Below are positions 22,584 through 33,184 of a DNA stretch of 64,000 bases, in pieces. How positions within the stretch are numbered: the stretch's first letter is position 1; every line of letters starts with the position of its first letter. The stretch is from Myotis daubentonii (Eukaryota; Chordata; Mammalia; Chiroptera; Vespertilionidae): NCBI RefSeq assembly GCF_963259705.1, contig NC_081841.1, positions 91,153,063 through 91,217,062 on the forward strand. The letters are read 5' to 3'. The notes under the pieces are model-generated. The model did no database searches. It was not told the origin of the DNA and worked only from the letters and a program-made list of their open reading frames with translations. The position numbers and the translations under genes were made by a program.

Positions 22584-23859
22584 GAAGGTGGGTTTGAAAT
22601 TTCTGTCCATTCCTTTTTTGGGGGGTGCCTGTCCTGTCTTGGTAGCAGTGGTTAATTTCCGTATTGCTGCCTTGCTGAGTTGCGATGGAGTGGCAGCTGA
22701 GACCTTTGGTTGGCTGACTGAAGGTCCTGGCCATGCTTCCTGTGAGGTCCAGAAATGTATAGTTCTGTGGTCTGAGATACTTTGATGTTTGCCAGATAAA
22801 ACTGATGTTTGGTGCTTTTTGTAGGAAACACACATTTGGATATCTCCAAGTTGATTTGTAGGAACTTAGTGTTATTACAATTTTGAGGCAGAACTTTTTC
22901 TCAAGTGGCAGAAGAAGGAAAGGAACTTCAGTTTTGAGGGCTGTTAATAGCACCCTTCCATCAGTGCCCAAACTGAGAAAGTTGACAAAGTACTGGATTG
23001 TTAATATGGATTTATGGCAAAAATAAGTATCTGGACTTTTAAGAGTTACTGATACAGTAAAATACAGTTTTAGCTACTGACACTAGACTAGCCCCCAAAC
23101 TTATAGAAAAATGCGTATTTCTCCTTATTTTCTAAAAAACATTTCTCAACCCAGTAACGCGGGGGCTACTTTGGGGTTAACCTGGAGATTTGATTGCTGT
23201 TTTCTGGAGGGAGGCAGAGCAATGTTTGGGAGAAACGGACTCTGGAAAAGTTAGCTTCCCAATTTACACATAAAAATCACAGTCCTTTTCTTCATTAATA
23301 TTATTATACATATTTGAAGAGCACATTAGAGATAGTGAAGAAATGAGAGATAGTACCTGGTAATACGATGAGTTAATTTTTCTTTAAACTTACTGGTTTC
23401 TCCCTTAAACTGTGGCTGGGTAACAAGCCCGTGCTTGTTGGCACTGTAGTTCAGGCTCAGAATACTACTCTTGGAGCAAAATGACTATTTAAAAAAAAAA
23501 TGCTTTCTTGAAATATAATTTTTAGAGGAGGAAAATTTTAGATTTGGAAGAAATATTTAAGCTGCGGACTTTCAAGCCCAACTTCTTCAAAATCATTTAA
23601 AAATGAAGCACGGGAAGAGAGAGAACGTTCATGGTTAATTAAGGAGGTCAACACCCGACCCAGCGAGACGGGGAAGGAGTGACTTTGATTTACGTATCCG
23701 AGACCAGAAGAGAAACAGGCAGATGTTTCTAGGAACTAGTTAAGGGAGAATGAAAAAGACAGAAGTAGAATTGAAAAAAACCACAGAATTTAAGAAGAAA
23801 GTGCCTGTCTGCGGGAGGAGGAATCCCATACCAGTTTCTGTTCTTCCTACTTGGGAATT
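22584..23859. other. Intergenic, no gene recognised
   Basis: No repeat or exon that I can name. Open frames around 22518-22971 on the - strand are stop-free by chance in several frames at once. Confidence 0.4.
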
Positions 23860-24080
23860 TTCAAACCGAGTTCCTACACGGGCTGGCTCGCAGGTCGAGG
23901 ACGTGCGCTCAGGCGGTCGACAGGGGGGTGACTGTGGCGCCGCTGGGCGATGCAGAAAAAGCTGTTTGTGTGCAGCTGCCTGCGTGTGGAGCCCGTTCGC
24001 CCTGGGGCCGGGCAGCTCCTCCCAGACACGCACCAGCGCCCCTCTGCTCCGGGCTCCCGGATCTCCTGCAAGGTAGACTG
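23860..24080. promoter_or_regulatory. Isolated CpG-rich island-like segment (possible enhancer or lncRNA start)
   Basis: A 220-bp block with high GC and many CpG (for example ggtcgaggacgtgcgc, ggcgccgctgggcgatg) stands alone in AT-rich DNA 14 kb downstream of SOCS2. It ends in a good splice donor (tcctgcaag|gtagac at about 24071). CpG survival outside known repeats suggests an unmethylated regulatory element. No conserved protein is recognised. Confidence 0.35.
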
Positions 24081-24867
24081 GGAAGAAAGGAGATGTTTAG
24101 CAACTGGCGAGGTCAGCGTGTTTAAAATTGAAAGCACACCGGCCGAATGGAGTGTTGAGGGTAAACAGCTGTGTTTACCATTTTGCTGTGTATGGAATGA
24201 GTTAACATCTGTTCGCGTCGCCTGAGTGACCCTGGGGCAGATGAGGATGTGGCTAGGCAGAGAGGCGTCCACCAATTGGCTCAGAAAAGAGCGGCCGTTC
24301 TGCTGTTGTTCATGTACGTGTAATATAACCTTCTATTAGGAGCTAGTTTTCAATTCATCTAAAAGTAATGACATGGTTATTACCGTGGTTAGAAATCTAC
24401 TCAGGTCAGAAGGCTATGAAGTGGAAAATAAAATGGCCAACCTGTCCCACTCTCCAGAGGTGACTGTTGTTAAAAAAAATCCTTTGTCTTTTCTCCCAGA
24501 GATTTTTAATGCAAGATAAGCATATATTTAAATTGTTTTTAAAAAGCTCACAGATAGTATTCTACATTCTGCTCTGCAATTTGCTTTTTTAATTTAACAT
24601 TTGAGAATCTCTCTATATCTACATAGCGTAATATACCTTATGGTAACAAAAAGCTCAACCTCATTCATACACATTTGCACAATATTCCATGGTATAAAAT
24701 GCACCACTATTCATTGAATCAATCCCCTTACCAGTTGTTCCCAGCTTTTTGCTATTACAAACAACAATGCAGGAAACACCTCTGTACTAATGTGTTTCTG
24801 GAGATGTATATGTTGAATAAATTTCTGGCAGTGGAATTTTAGAGTCAAAGAATATGTGCATTAGCAT
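24081..24867. other. Intergenic with probable old L1 3' remnant at about 24480-24865
   Basis: The right part resembles antique L1/L2 3' sequence (atattccatggtataaaatg; ttgttcccagctttttgcta), but the boundaries are unclear. Confidence 0.35.
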
Positions 24868-25032
24868 TATTTTTTATTTATTGATTTGAGAGGAAGAGAA
24901 ACACTGATTTGTTATTCCACTTATTTTTGCATTCATTGGTTGATTCTTGTATGTGCCCTGACGGGGGATCAAACCCACAACCTTGGCATATCGGGGTGAT
25001 GCTCTAACTAATTGAGCTCCCCGGCCAGGGCC
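24868..25032 (-). mobile_element. VES-type SINE, diverged
   Basis: Antisense body ttttttatttattgatttga, gacgggggatcaaacccaca (B-box complement) and head gagctccccggccagggcc. Confidence 0.85.
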
Positions 25033-28000
25033 ATGTATTAACATTTTAAGTATTTCCAAACCATATTCCAAAAAAGGTGCACTAATTAATATTTCAGTCT
25101 TAAATAAGTTACTATCTTATAAGTTGTAAGTATAATTGAGGTTTTTCTTAAAATACTATCTGTTTTTAAATAGCATAATTAGAATTGAGACCAAATAAGC
25201 GTGCTCCTTTGCTAATTAAATGACCTGCAAGTTAAATCTTCATTCCAGGAAGAATGTCTCTGGAGTGCTAAGTGCTGGGCCGGCGTTTAGAACCAGCAAG
25301 AGGCTGAGCCCAGCAGCCTGAAGAGCCTTAGAGCCGCATGACCAGAGACATTCAGAGCTAAGAGGCAGGCACATGGCTTCATGCTTTGCCGGCGACTCCA
25401 GATAAAACAATTGACTGTTTTTAGAAATCCTGGGGCAGAACTGAAAAAACTAAATTTAATGTTTAATAATATCATCTTCAATTAGTTCTGTTCAAAAGAC
25501 ATCGATTGAGCACAACTGTGGTAAAAAGTTCCTCCTTCTCCAACTCCCTGTCATTCCCCCTCTACCCTCTTCTCCTACCTTTCTCTCCTGCTTCTTTTTT
25601 GTTTGTTTCTTTTGGTATATACCACCTCTCATGATACCAGAGGGGTGTTCAGTTTTAGGGACAAAGGAATTGATTTTTTGCAACTGAAAAGGTGGCTCTG
25701 GAGAGGGAATTAACTATGCCGGTGGTTGTTACCACAGTGAACCAACTGTGTATCAGTTCTCCCCCCTCTGCTTATGACTCCAGATGCTTAAAGCCTTCTA
25801 CCTATTCAGAAACAACTTCATTTCTTATTTTTAAGTTTTTTAGTTTAACACCTATTACAGATGAAACCAAACTATAACCAGAGACCAAGATACAAGTCAA
25901 GTTGCAAAAACACTATGGGCTCAAGTTGCTATTAAATTGCTTAATAAGTGATCAGAGTAGCACATATAATATCTTTTAGATTATAGCAAACTCTTTGGGA
26001 ATTACAGGACTTTGACAAGTATTTTATTTTACAAATTACCTGCTTGTTTAGAAAATGGCTCTTTCAAAACTCAGCTTCCTCGCCCTCAAAACTCCTCTTA
26101 GATAAAGGCAGTCACATCAGAATAGAATCTAGGTGTCAAAAAACAAATAAACCCTAAAGTAAACATAAATGAAATTTCCATTTAAGGACTGAATTTCTGT
26201 AGCTTTGCAAACTACTCCATTATCATACAAAGACTTATGCCTTCAAATAAAGGAAATAAACCAACAGGCATAGAAAGCTTGTCTAATCAAAACTCTTCAT
26301 TTCAAACTCTTAATTTCCCCGTAACATATTGGAAGCCAGCAGGAAGAACGGAGGTGAAATGGATTGTCCCCTGTCGTCCCTAAATAGAACGTTCTTCACA
26401 ACAGGCAGGAAGCACCTGGGAGATGGCATTAGAAATTTGAAAATTGTTTTTGAAATAAGAAGGGAAAAATTGGTTTCTGAATCCAGCTGCTTTTAACACT
26501 TTTACATCCATACATTTTTATAATCTGAATTCTGATGATAATTAATTTAAATTAATAATACATTTAAAGTTAGGAAAGAATGCAGATGACATCAAGATAG
26601 GAAATTTTAGCTTAACTCTGAATCTCTTTTTCCTACTTTGACTAAAATTGACCTTCAGTATTACAGTACTTTCATTTTTACAGCTCTTTACATATTCTGT
26701 AAAAAAGCTTAAAAGTGAAACAAAGATGTCTCTTGACTATTATAATCTCCACTGCCTAACTCTTCTAACTTTTTAAGTCCATTTAGACTTTAGAAGATAT
26801 TCTTTCCCAAATCTATCCTTTAATTGACAATTTACTAATGGAATTGATATGACTTTTCCATTTTTATTTTCCACAAGAAGAAATATTCTGGTTCATTTTA
26901 TTATTCTTATCTTACTTCTTTTGATGTAATTCTTTTCTTTTATAAATAATATGAAATTTATTCATTGTAGAGAATTCTGTTGCTCTGACAGCTGATAATA
27001 TGAATACATATTTTCCCATTTTGCTAGGAAAAATGTTATATAAGGGAGTTAGTGGGGGAATATGAGCTCTCAGACACTGAAATTAAAGGAAAAAATTGTG
27101 CTGGTAGATCATTGATCATTTAAAACTTTGTGTTTTAAATAAAATCAAAAGAAATTTTACTACATTCAGCCAATATGGCAAATTGAATAATCCAACCAGA
27201 AACACAGAGTATCAATTCTTCTTGTCAGGAAGACTTTAAAAGTAGGGCTTTCTTAAGAGTTCTTTTATTACCTCGATTTCATTATTTTTGCAAAATATGT
27301 GATGGGTATTAAACTTAGATTTACTGGTGTACTTAATATCTTGTCAAAATGAAACAAGTACTTTTTGTCATAAATATTACTGATTTAAAAGCATTTATAA
27401 AGGGGGATGGGTATGCTTTTGGAATCTCATTACTGAAAATAAAATGTGCTTTACCTTTATTTTTTTCTTTTTATAATAGATACCCATTTACTGATTCTAA
27501 GTCACGTTAGCAATATTCACATATTTTTAACTACTTTTTGTGATTTAGTTTTACAGATAGTTTTACTTTAGATTGTTTCATCTTTCAGATACCTGATTTA
27601 TATATTTTGGAAGACATGTTTCACACCTTGTCATTACAAATTCAATGGAAAGACCAATTCCTTCTACTTTCCTTGTGGTTCTGATTTCAGATTTTCAAGT
27701 GAGTTTGTAGTCAATGTTAATGCACCTTTTGAGAATAAATTAAGTCTCCAATTTCTTGTGTGTGTATGCTTCTGGAGCTGGCATGCTTTTCTTCGGCAAC
27801 TGAAAGTGGAGCCCGGTCCTCCTCTCAGATTAAATCTAGTTCCAGTAGTTTTAAATTTAGTTGGTTCGTGACCAAAGAGAAGTGCCCACATTTTTCTGTT
27901 TAATTTTAAACAGCCACAATCTATAGTATCACCGTAGTTTGGAAACTTCAAGTATTTGGCTATTTTTGGTTTTTGTGTTTGGTTAATCTAATTTTCTATT

Positions 28001-28140
28001 GTTCAGCATTGGATTTGTGATTATACCCTATGGTAGTCTACAGGATTACACAAACAAAATGAGCCACTTTATTTTCTATTCTTTTCTTTTGCTGATGGGG
28101 GTATGGTTGTCCCAGCTACTTCCTCTCTCTCTCTTCAAAA
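25033..28140. other. AT-rich intergenic region, no gene recognised
   Basis: About 3 kb with no identifiable SINE, Helitron, exon or long ORF, unusual for this window. Notable only for low GC. Confidence 0.45.
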
Positions 28141-28142
28141 AA

Positions 28143-28367
28143 AAAATTTTTTTTAATTGATTTTTAGAAAGAGAGCAAGGGATGGGGGCCGGGGGGGGGG
28201 GGGGAGAAACCTCCATGTGAGAGTGAAACATCTATTGGCTACCTCCTGCATGCCCCCTACCGGATTTCGAACCCAAAACCCGGGCATTTGCCCCGACCAA
28301 GAATCAAACCAGCAACCTTTTGGTGCACAGGATGATGCCCAAACAACTGAGCCACACCGGTCAAGGG
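28143..28367 (-). mobile_element. VES SINE with internal 14-bp poly(G)
   Basis: Antisense VES with tail/body ttaattgatttttagaaaga, a run of 14 G at 28191-28204, ccaagaatcaaaccagcaac (B-box complement) and head ccacaccggtcaagggc. Flanks cccagctacttcctct and ttccagctactttctc are the probable target duplication. Confidence 0.88.
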
Positions 28368-28402
28368 CTTCCAGCTACTTTCTCATAGCAAATAGAGGGC
28401 AT

Positions 28403-28613
28403 CAGTGGTCGGCAAACTGTGGCTCGCGAGCCACATGCGGCTCTTTGGCCCCTTGAGTATGGCTCTTCCACAAAATACCGACTTCTGCGCATGGGCCACG
28501 AAGTTTTAATCGCACTGTACATGCGCGCCCGCACGTGGTATTTTGTGGAAGAGCCACACTCAAGGGGCCAAAGAGCCACATGTGGCTCGCGAGCCGCAGT
28601 TTACCGACTACTG
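28403..28613 (+). mobile_element. Fold-back hAT MITE (long inverted repeats)
   Basis: Ends cagtggtcggcaaactg and cagtttaccgactactg, with roughly 90-bp arms that are near-perfect inverted repeats (left ggctcgcgagccacatgcgg, right its complement), so almost the whole 211 bp folds into one hairpin. Its arms match the left end of the hAT element at 30804. The 8-bp flanks do not match clearly. Confidence 0.8.
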
Positions 28614-28779
28614 GGATAATTGTGGTAATTTTATTGAGTTTGCCTTATCTCTTTACTCATCCCTACCTCCACGTACCCACAATTTAACACTTCTCAGCAA
28701 GAACCTTCACATTTCACCTGGTTATATACTTGGACAAACTGATGTATTTGGGTTTACTTCAAGGCTGCGTTTCATGACT

Positions 28780-28985
28780 TAATTGCATCCTTACTATGTG
28801 CCAAGTTTTATGCCAAGCATTGTACATTATATTATTTGATTTGAACACCAGGTGTGGCATATAATCACATTGTCCTCATTTTACAGATGAGAAAACTGAG
28901 GCTCACAGAGGTTGAAGTAGGTCAATCCCTTATGAAGTGGCAGAGCTGGGATTTCAACCCAAGTTATGCAACTTTAATATTGGTT
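28780..28985 (-). mobile_element. MIR SINE
   Basis: Antisense MIR: ttactatgtgccaagtttta, then ttttacagatgagaaaactg, aggctcacagaggttgaagt and tttcaacccaagttatgcaa. Confidence 0.75.
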
Positions 28986-29085
28986 TGATATCTCATATCT
29001 GGGATCTTCAGCTATGCAATGCAGCCTGAGTTACTCAATGGGAAGCCGCTGTGATATCACAGCCCTAACAAAGAGCTACTGAAGG

Positions 29086-29327
29086 GTCTAGACCAGCGGT
29101 TCTCAACCTGTGGGTCGCGACCCCTTTGGGGGTCAAACGACCCTTTCACAGGGGTCACCTAAGACCATCGGAAAACACATATATAATTACTACATATTGT
29201 TTTTGTGATTAATCACTATGCTTTAATTATGTTCAATTTGTAACAATGAAATTGGGGGTCACCACAACATGAGGAACTGTATTAAAGGGTCACAGCATTA
29301 GGAAGGTTGAGAACCACTGGTCTAGAC
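29086..29327 (-). mobile_element. SPIN-type hAT MITE, first of three hATs sharing one target site
   Basis: Element 29094-29319 (226 bp) starts cagcggttctcaacctgtgg and ends aaggttgagaaccactg. It is flanked by perfect 8-bp copies of GTCTAGAC (29086-29093 and 29320-29327). Same orientation and nearly the same sequence as the copy at 17817. Confidence 0.93.
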
Positions 29328-29788
29328 CAAGCATGTCAAACTCAAAGGCTAACATGGGCCAGATAAACAAGGTGTAAGTTTATGTGGGCCACCAAAAAAC
29401 AAAAGCTTCAATTTTCATGGAAACGTAGGTTTATTTTGATAGAGACATGATGAAAACAAACGGCTGAAATAAATGAGTAATTGTTAACATAAAATGATAG
29501 AAAATTTTAATAAAAATTAATACTTTTTCTTGAACATTAACTTACCAGACACTGAATAACTGCACAAATTAATAAGTGTAATGCAAATAAACCTATTTTT
29601 CTTGTTCTCTGTAAGTGAAATATTTCCTTTTGCGCACACCAAACAAGTCAGTCCAAGACTAATGACATGGCAATTGGCTGCTAAAATATTCGCTGCTAGT
29701 ATTAGTGGATAGAAATGGTGTGCCTGTGCATAAGGCACATAAGGGAAAGTAATGCAACACGATTATAGTACTCAGTCATTATTAATAA

Positions 29789-30037
29789 CTAGAAGCCCAG
29801 TGCACAAATTCATGTGCAAGTGGGGTCCCTTGGCCTGGCCAGCAATCAGGGTCAGTAGGGGCCGATCAGAGCAGGCTGGCGCTGGGGGAAAGGACTGCAG
29901 GAGGTTGACTGTGAGAGCATACTGACCACCAGGGGGCAGCTCCTGTGTTGAGCATCTGCCCCCTGGTGGTCAGTGCTCATCATAGCTACCACCAGTCATC
30001 TGGTTGTAATAGTTGCTTAGGTTTTTATATATATAGA
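29789..30037 (-). mobile_element. Non-autonomous Helitron with CTCF-like inverted arms
   Basis: On the - strand it starts TCTATATATATAAAAACC and ends GGGCTTCTAG; A precedes 29789 on the + strand. The 3' hairpin gtgcacaaattcatgtgcac is next to the terminus. The interior carries ctgaccaccagggggcag (29922-29939) and its exact inverse (29956-29973), spaced 16 bp. Confidence 0.88.
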
Positions 30038-30651
30038 CTAGGGGCCCGGTGCACGAAATTCGTGCACTGGGTGTGGGGCGGGGGGAGTGTCCCTCAGCTC
30101 AGCCTGCCCCCTCTCACATACTGGGAGCCCTCAGGCGTTGACCCCCATCACCCTCCAATCGCAGGATCGGCCCCTTGCCCAGGCCTGATGCCTCTGGCCT
30201 ACACATTCGGCCTGGGCAGCGGGGACCCGCAGCTGCAGCGGCCCCACGATCGTGGGCTTCGCTTTAGGCCCAGGCAAGGGGCCCCTAGCTCCTGGGACTG
30301 CCAGCTTCAACCATGCCCAGCTCCCATCGCTGGCTCCACCCCTACTTCCTGCTATCACTGGCCAGGGCTGCAAAGGTGTCTGATTCTCCGATTATGGCTG
30401 GGGGGCAGGGCAAAGGCGGCCCCAGGGCCGCCTTTGCCCTGCCCCCCAGCTCTTAGCTCCCCCCTGGGTTTCCGATCACTGTCAGTGGCAGGGGGCTTCT
30501 TCCTGCTTTCCCTTTCGCCTCCCTGCATTGTGCCTACATATGCAAATTAACCGCCATCTTGTTGGCAGTTAATTTGCATATAGCCCTGATTAGCCAATGA
30601 AAAGGGTATCGTCGTACGCCAATTACCATTTTTCTCTTTTATTAGTGTAGA
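30038..30651 (-). mobile_element. Non-autonomous Helitron abutting the previous copy
   Basis: On the - strand it starts TCTACACTAATAAAAGAG and ends GGGCCCCTAG; T follows at 30652. The 3' hairpin gtgcacgaaattcgtgcac is present. Its CTAG end lies immediately next to the TC end of the 29789 element, so it used the A/T boundary of that earlier insertion. It contains a 25-bp-arm inverted repeat at 30397-30450. The 201-codon frame across it is not a gene. Confidence 0.88.
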
Positions 30652-30803
30652 TAAGTTATGTATAACAGAATATGTAAAAATTAAGTTATGAAATTTTTAT
30701 TAAAATGTTTCTCACATACCATTATATTGGCTGGGCCACAAAAATATTCATTGTGGGCTGCATGCAGCCCGTGGGCTGTGAGTTTGACATGCTTGGTCTA
30801 GAC

Positions 30804-31014
30804 CTGTGGTTGGCAAACTGCGGCTCGCGGGCCACATGCGGCTCTTTGGCCCCTTGAGTGCGGCTCTTCCTAAGCCTTAGGAGTACCCTAATTAAGTTTT
30901 AACAATGTACCTACCTATATAGTTTAAGTTTAAAAAATTTGGCTCTCAAAAGTAATTTCAATCGTTGTACTGTTGATATTTGGCTCTGTTGACTAACGAG
31001 TTTGACGACCACTG
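30804..31014 (+). mobile_element. Third hAT element at the same target site
   Basis: Left end ctgtggttggcaaactgcgg (consensus CAGTGG with one change) and right end gacgaccactg; flanked by GTCTAGAC at 30796-30803 and 31015-31022. The left 80 bp match the fold-back element at 28403, but the right half differs. Confidence 0.85.
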
Positions 31015-31022
31015 GTCTAGAC

Positions 31023-32024
31023 CCATGATTGTTCAATGAAAACTGGAGGTTCTGCAGGCCTCTCTGCCCTGCCCTATGCACCATCTACTACAGAGTGCTT
31101 TTCTTCTTGGGGGGGCCTCACTTGTCTCATGGTTTAATAGAAATAATAGATGGGCTATGTAGTTATCTTTTTATTAAAAAACACACAAAAGCGTTTAGTT
31201 TGAAATATAGATTCAGAGGAAGTTATGAAGATGGGACAGAGAAGACCTGTGTATCCTTCCCCCAGTTTCCCCCAGTGGTTGTGTCTTATATAACTGAAGC
31301 ACAAGCAGAACCACAAAACTGACATTGGCATAAAGTGTATGCTTGTATGATGCTATGCCATTTTATTACCTGTAGCTTAGGGTAACTAACACCAACATCA
31401 GGACACAGAACTTTTTGGTCACCAATAAGATCTCCCTCCTGCCACCCATTTATAGTCACCACTCCTTCCTCACCATAACCACGAATTTGTTCTCCATCTC
31501 TATAATTTTGTCATTTCAAATCTCTGAAAAAATTGTTTTTATTATGATATATCTAGATCAGAAAATTACAAAAAATACTTTAACAATACTTTTCTATAGC
31601 CACCACTCAGGTTTAACAAATCAGCCAATTTAATAAATGTATTTCCTTCACAATTTAAAAAAAAATCACATATTGAGATTAAGACCTCTTTGTCCTACTT
31701 TCTGATCCTATTGACCACCCACCATCCCCAGAGATAAACTCTACCCCAAATTGATTACGTCTCTTTCCCATTTATATATTCATCTTTTTCTACATACTTA
31801 AGAGTCTATAACATTATATATCATAGTTTTGTATGTTTAAAAATTTACATAAATAAATCAACAAATATTTATTGAGTGTTTACTATATGCTAGGTCCTAC
31901 TCTAGACCTGGGAACATCGTGGTAAATAAGGCAAAACCCTTGCCCTAAATGTATAAATATATGACTACATAGGATAATTGCAGGTATCTGTAACTGCGTG
32001 AAAATGGTATGATAGAATATAGTA
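31023..32024. other. Intergenic, with an L2 3' end at about 31850-31950 (-)
   Basis: The L2 piece reads caacaaatatttattgagtg, then gtgtttactatatgctaggt. The remainder is old AT-rich sequence with no gene seen. Confidence 0.45.
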
Positions 32025-32183
32025 ATCACCCCTTAACAGAGGGAGATATGCTCTGAGACCCTCAGTGGATGCCTGAAACCTCAGATAATACGGGACCCTG
32101 TATATGTTGTTTTTCCCTATGCATACACACCTATTATAAAGTTTAATTTATAAATTTGGCACAGTAAGCGGTGAACAAAATAA

Positions 32184-33184
32184 CTAATAATAAAAGAGAA
32201 CAATTATAACAATCTACACTAATAAAAGACAAAGATGCTAATTGACTGTACCTTCGCTATGCCCCAAGCCACACCCACCAGCCAATCAGAGGGACTATGT
32301 GCAAATTAACCCAACTGCTGGGGTCCATCCCCAGCAGGTCCAGGGGTCCCCAAAGGTGTGGATGGAGTCGGCGAAGAAGGAATGACACAGAGACAGCGTT
32401 CAGTTGATCAGCAGCCTTGCCAGGATCTCTAGCCACAATCTCCAGCCAAGTTCTGTCTAGGATCTCCAGCCAAGTTCTGTGTTCTATTGTCTCGTTACAT
32501 CTGTATTTATACCAGTTGATTTTAATCCTATCAATTTCTATTCCAAAGGTTAGGGCGTTTCTTATCTCCATTCCAGGGAGTAAAGATTATGTAGCTTAGG
32601 CGTGATTTTTCATAGTTAAAGTGATTAACTACCCTCCTGGCATTTAGTTAAGGGGTTTTATTCCCTCCCTAACTTCAGGGAAAAGTCCCTACCTAGGGAA
32701 ACAACCTTTCTCGGAGAGGTGACCTTGGTAAAAACACATAGTGCCAAGAAGGGGAGCAAACATATTAAGAACAGTATGCCACATATGCCAGGTCCCTTGA
32801 AACATATACTGTGCAGATGTTCCTTTCCTGCAGTGACTGTGTCAAGCAGCAAGGATGGACCGGCTTTCGGCACCCAACCAAGATGGCGGCTGGCAGCCAT
32901 GGAGCTGGAGCAAGCAGGAGGCTTGTTGCCCAGGTGATGGAGGAAGCCAAGCTTCCCGCCTGCGCTAATAATAAAAGAGAACAATTATAACAATCTACAC
33001 TAATAAAAGACAAAGATGCTAATTGACTGTACCTTCGCTATGCCCCAAGCCACACCCACCAGCCAATCAGAGGGACTATGTGCAAATTAACCCAACTGCT
33101 GGGGTCCATCCCCAGCAGGTCCAGGGGTCCCCAAAGGTGTGGATGGAGTCGGCGAAGAAGGAATGACACAGAGACAGCGTTCAG
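32184..33184 (+). repeat. Identical 220-bp direct repeat (32184-32403 and 32965-33184)
   Basis: The two copies are identical over 220 bp at an offset of 781 bp. They cover the last bases of Tigger, the Helitron 5' end and the first 88 bp of the solo LTR. The second copy is flanked by a 17-bp direct repeat, agcttcccgcctgcgct, at 32950-32966 and 33183-33199, as if a copied segment had been inserted with a target duplication. Confidence 0.92.

Larger units (their letters stand above)
29328..30795. mobile_element. hAT element with 16-bp perfect TIRs, interrupted by two Helitrons
   Basis: Left end caagcatgtcaaactc and right end gagtttgacatgcttg are exact 16-bp inverted repeats. GTCTAGAC flanks both sides (29320-29327 and 30796-30803). 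Without the Helitron insertions (29789-30651) the element is about 605 bp. No hAT transposase is recognisable in it. Confidence 0.85.

Noticed and set aside
22518..22971. Overlapping 105- and 141-codon - strand frames
   Set aside because: Two frames open at once, no start/splice context, no family resemblance.
28157..28619. Paired frames on both strands with similar peptides
   Set aside because: Explained by the VES SINE and by the two near-identical inverted arms of the fold-back hAT element.
29945..30550. 201-codon + strand frame
   Set aside because: Spans two non-autonomous Helitrons and their hairpins; no helicase or Rep motif.
29086..31022. Regularly repeated 8-mer suggesting a CRISPR-like or satellite array
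   Set aside because: The repeats are hAT target duplications with transposon ends on each side, and the spacing is irregular.
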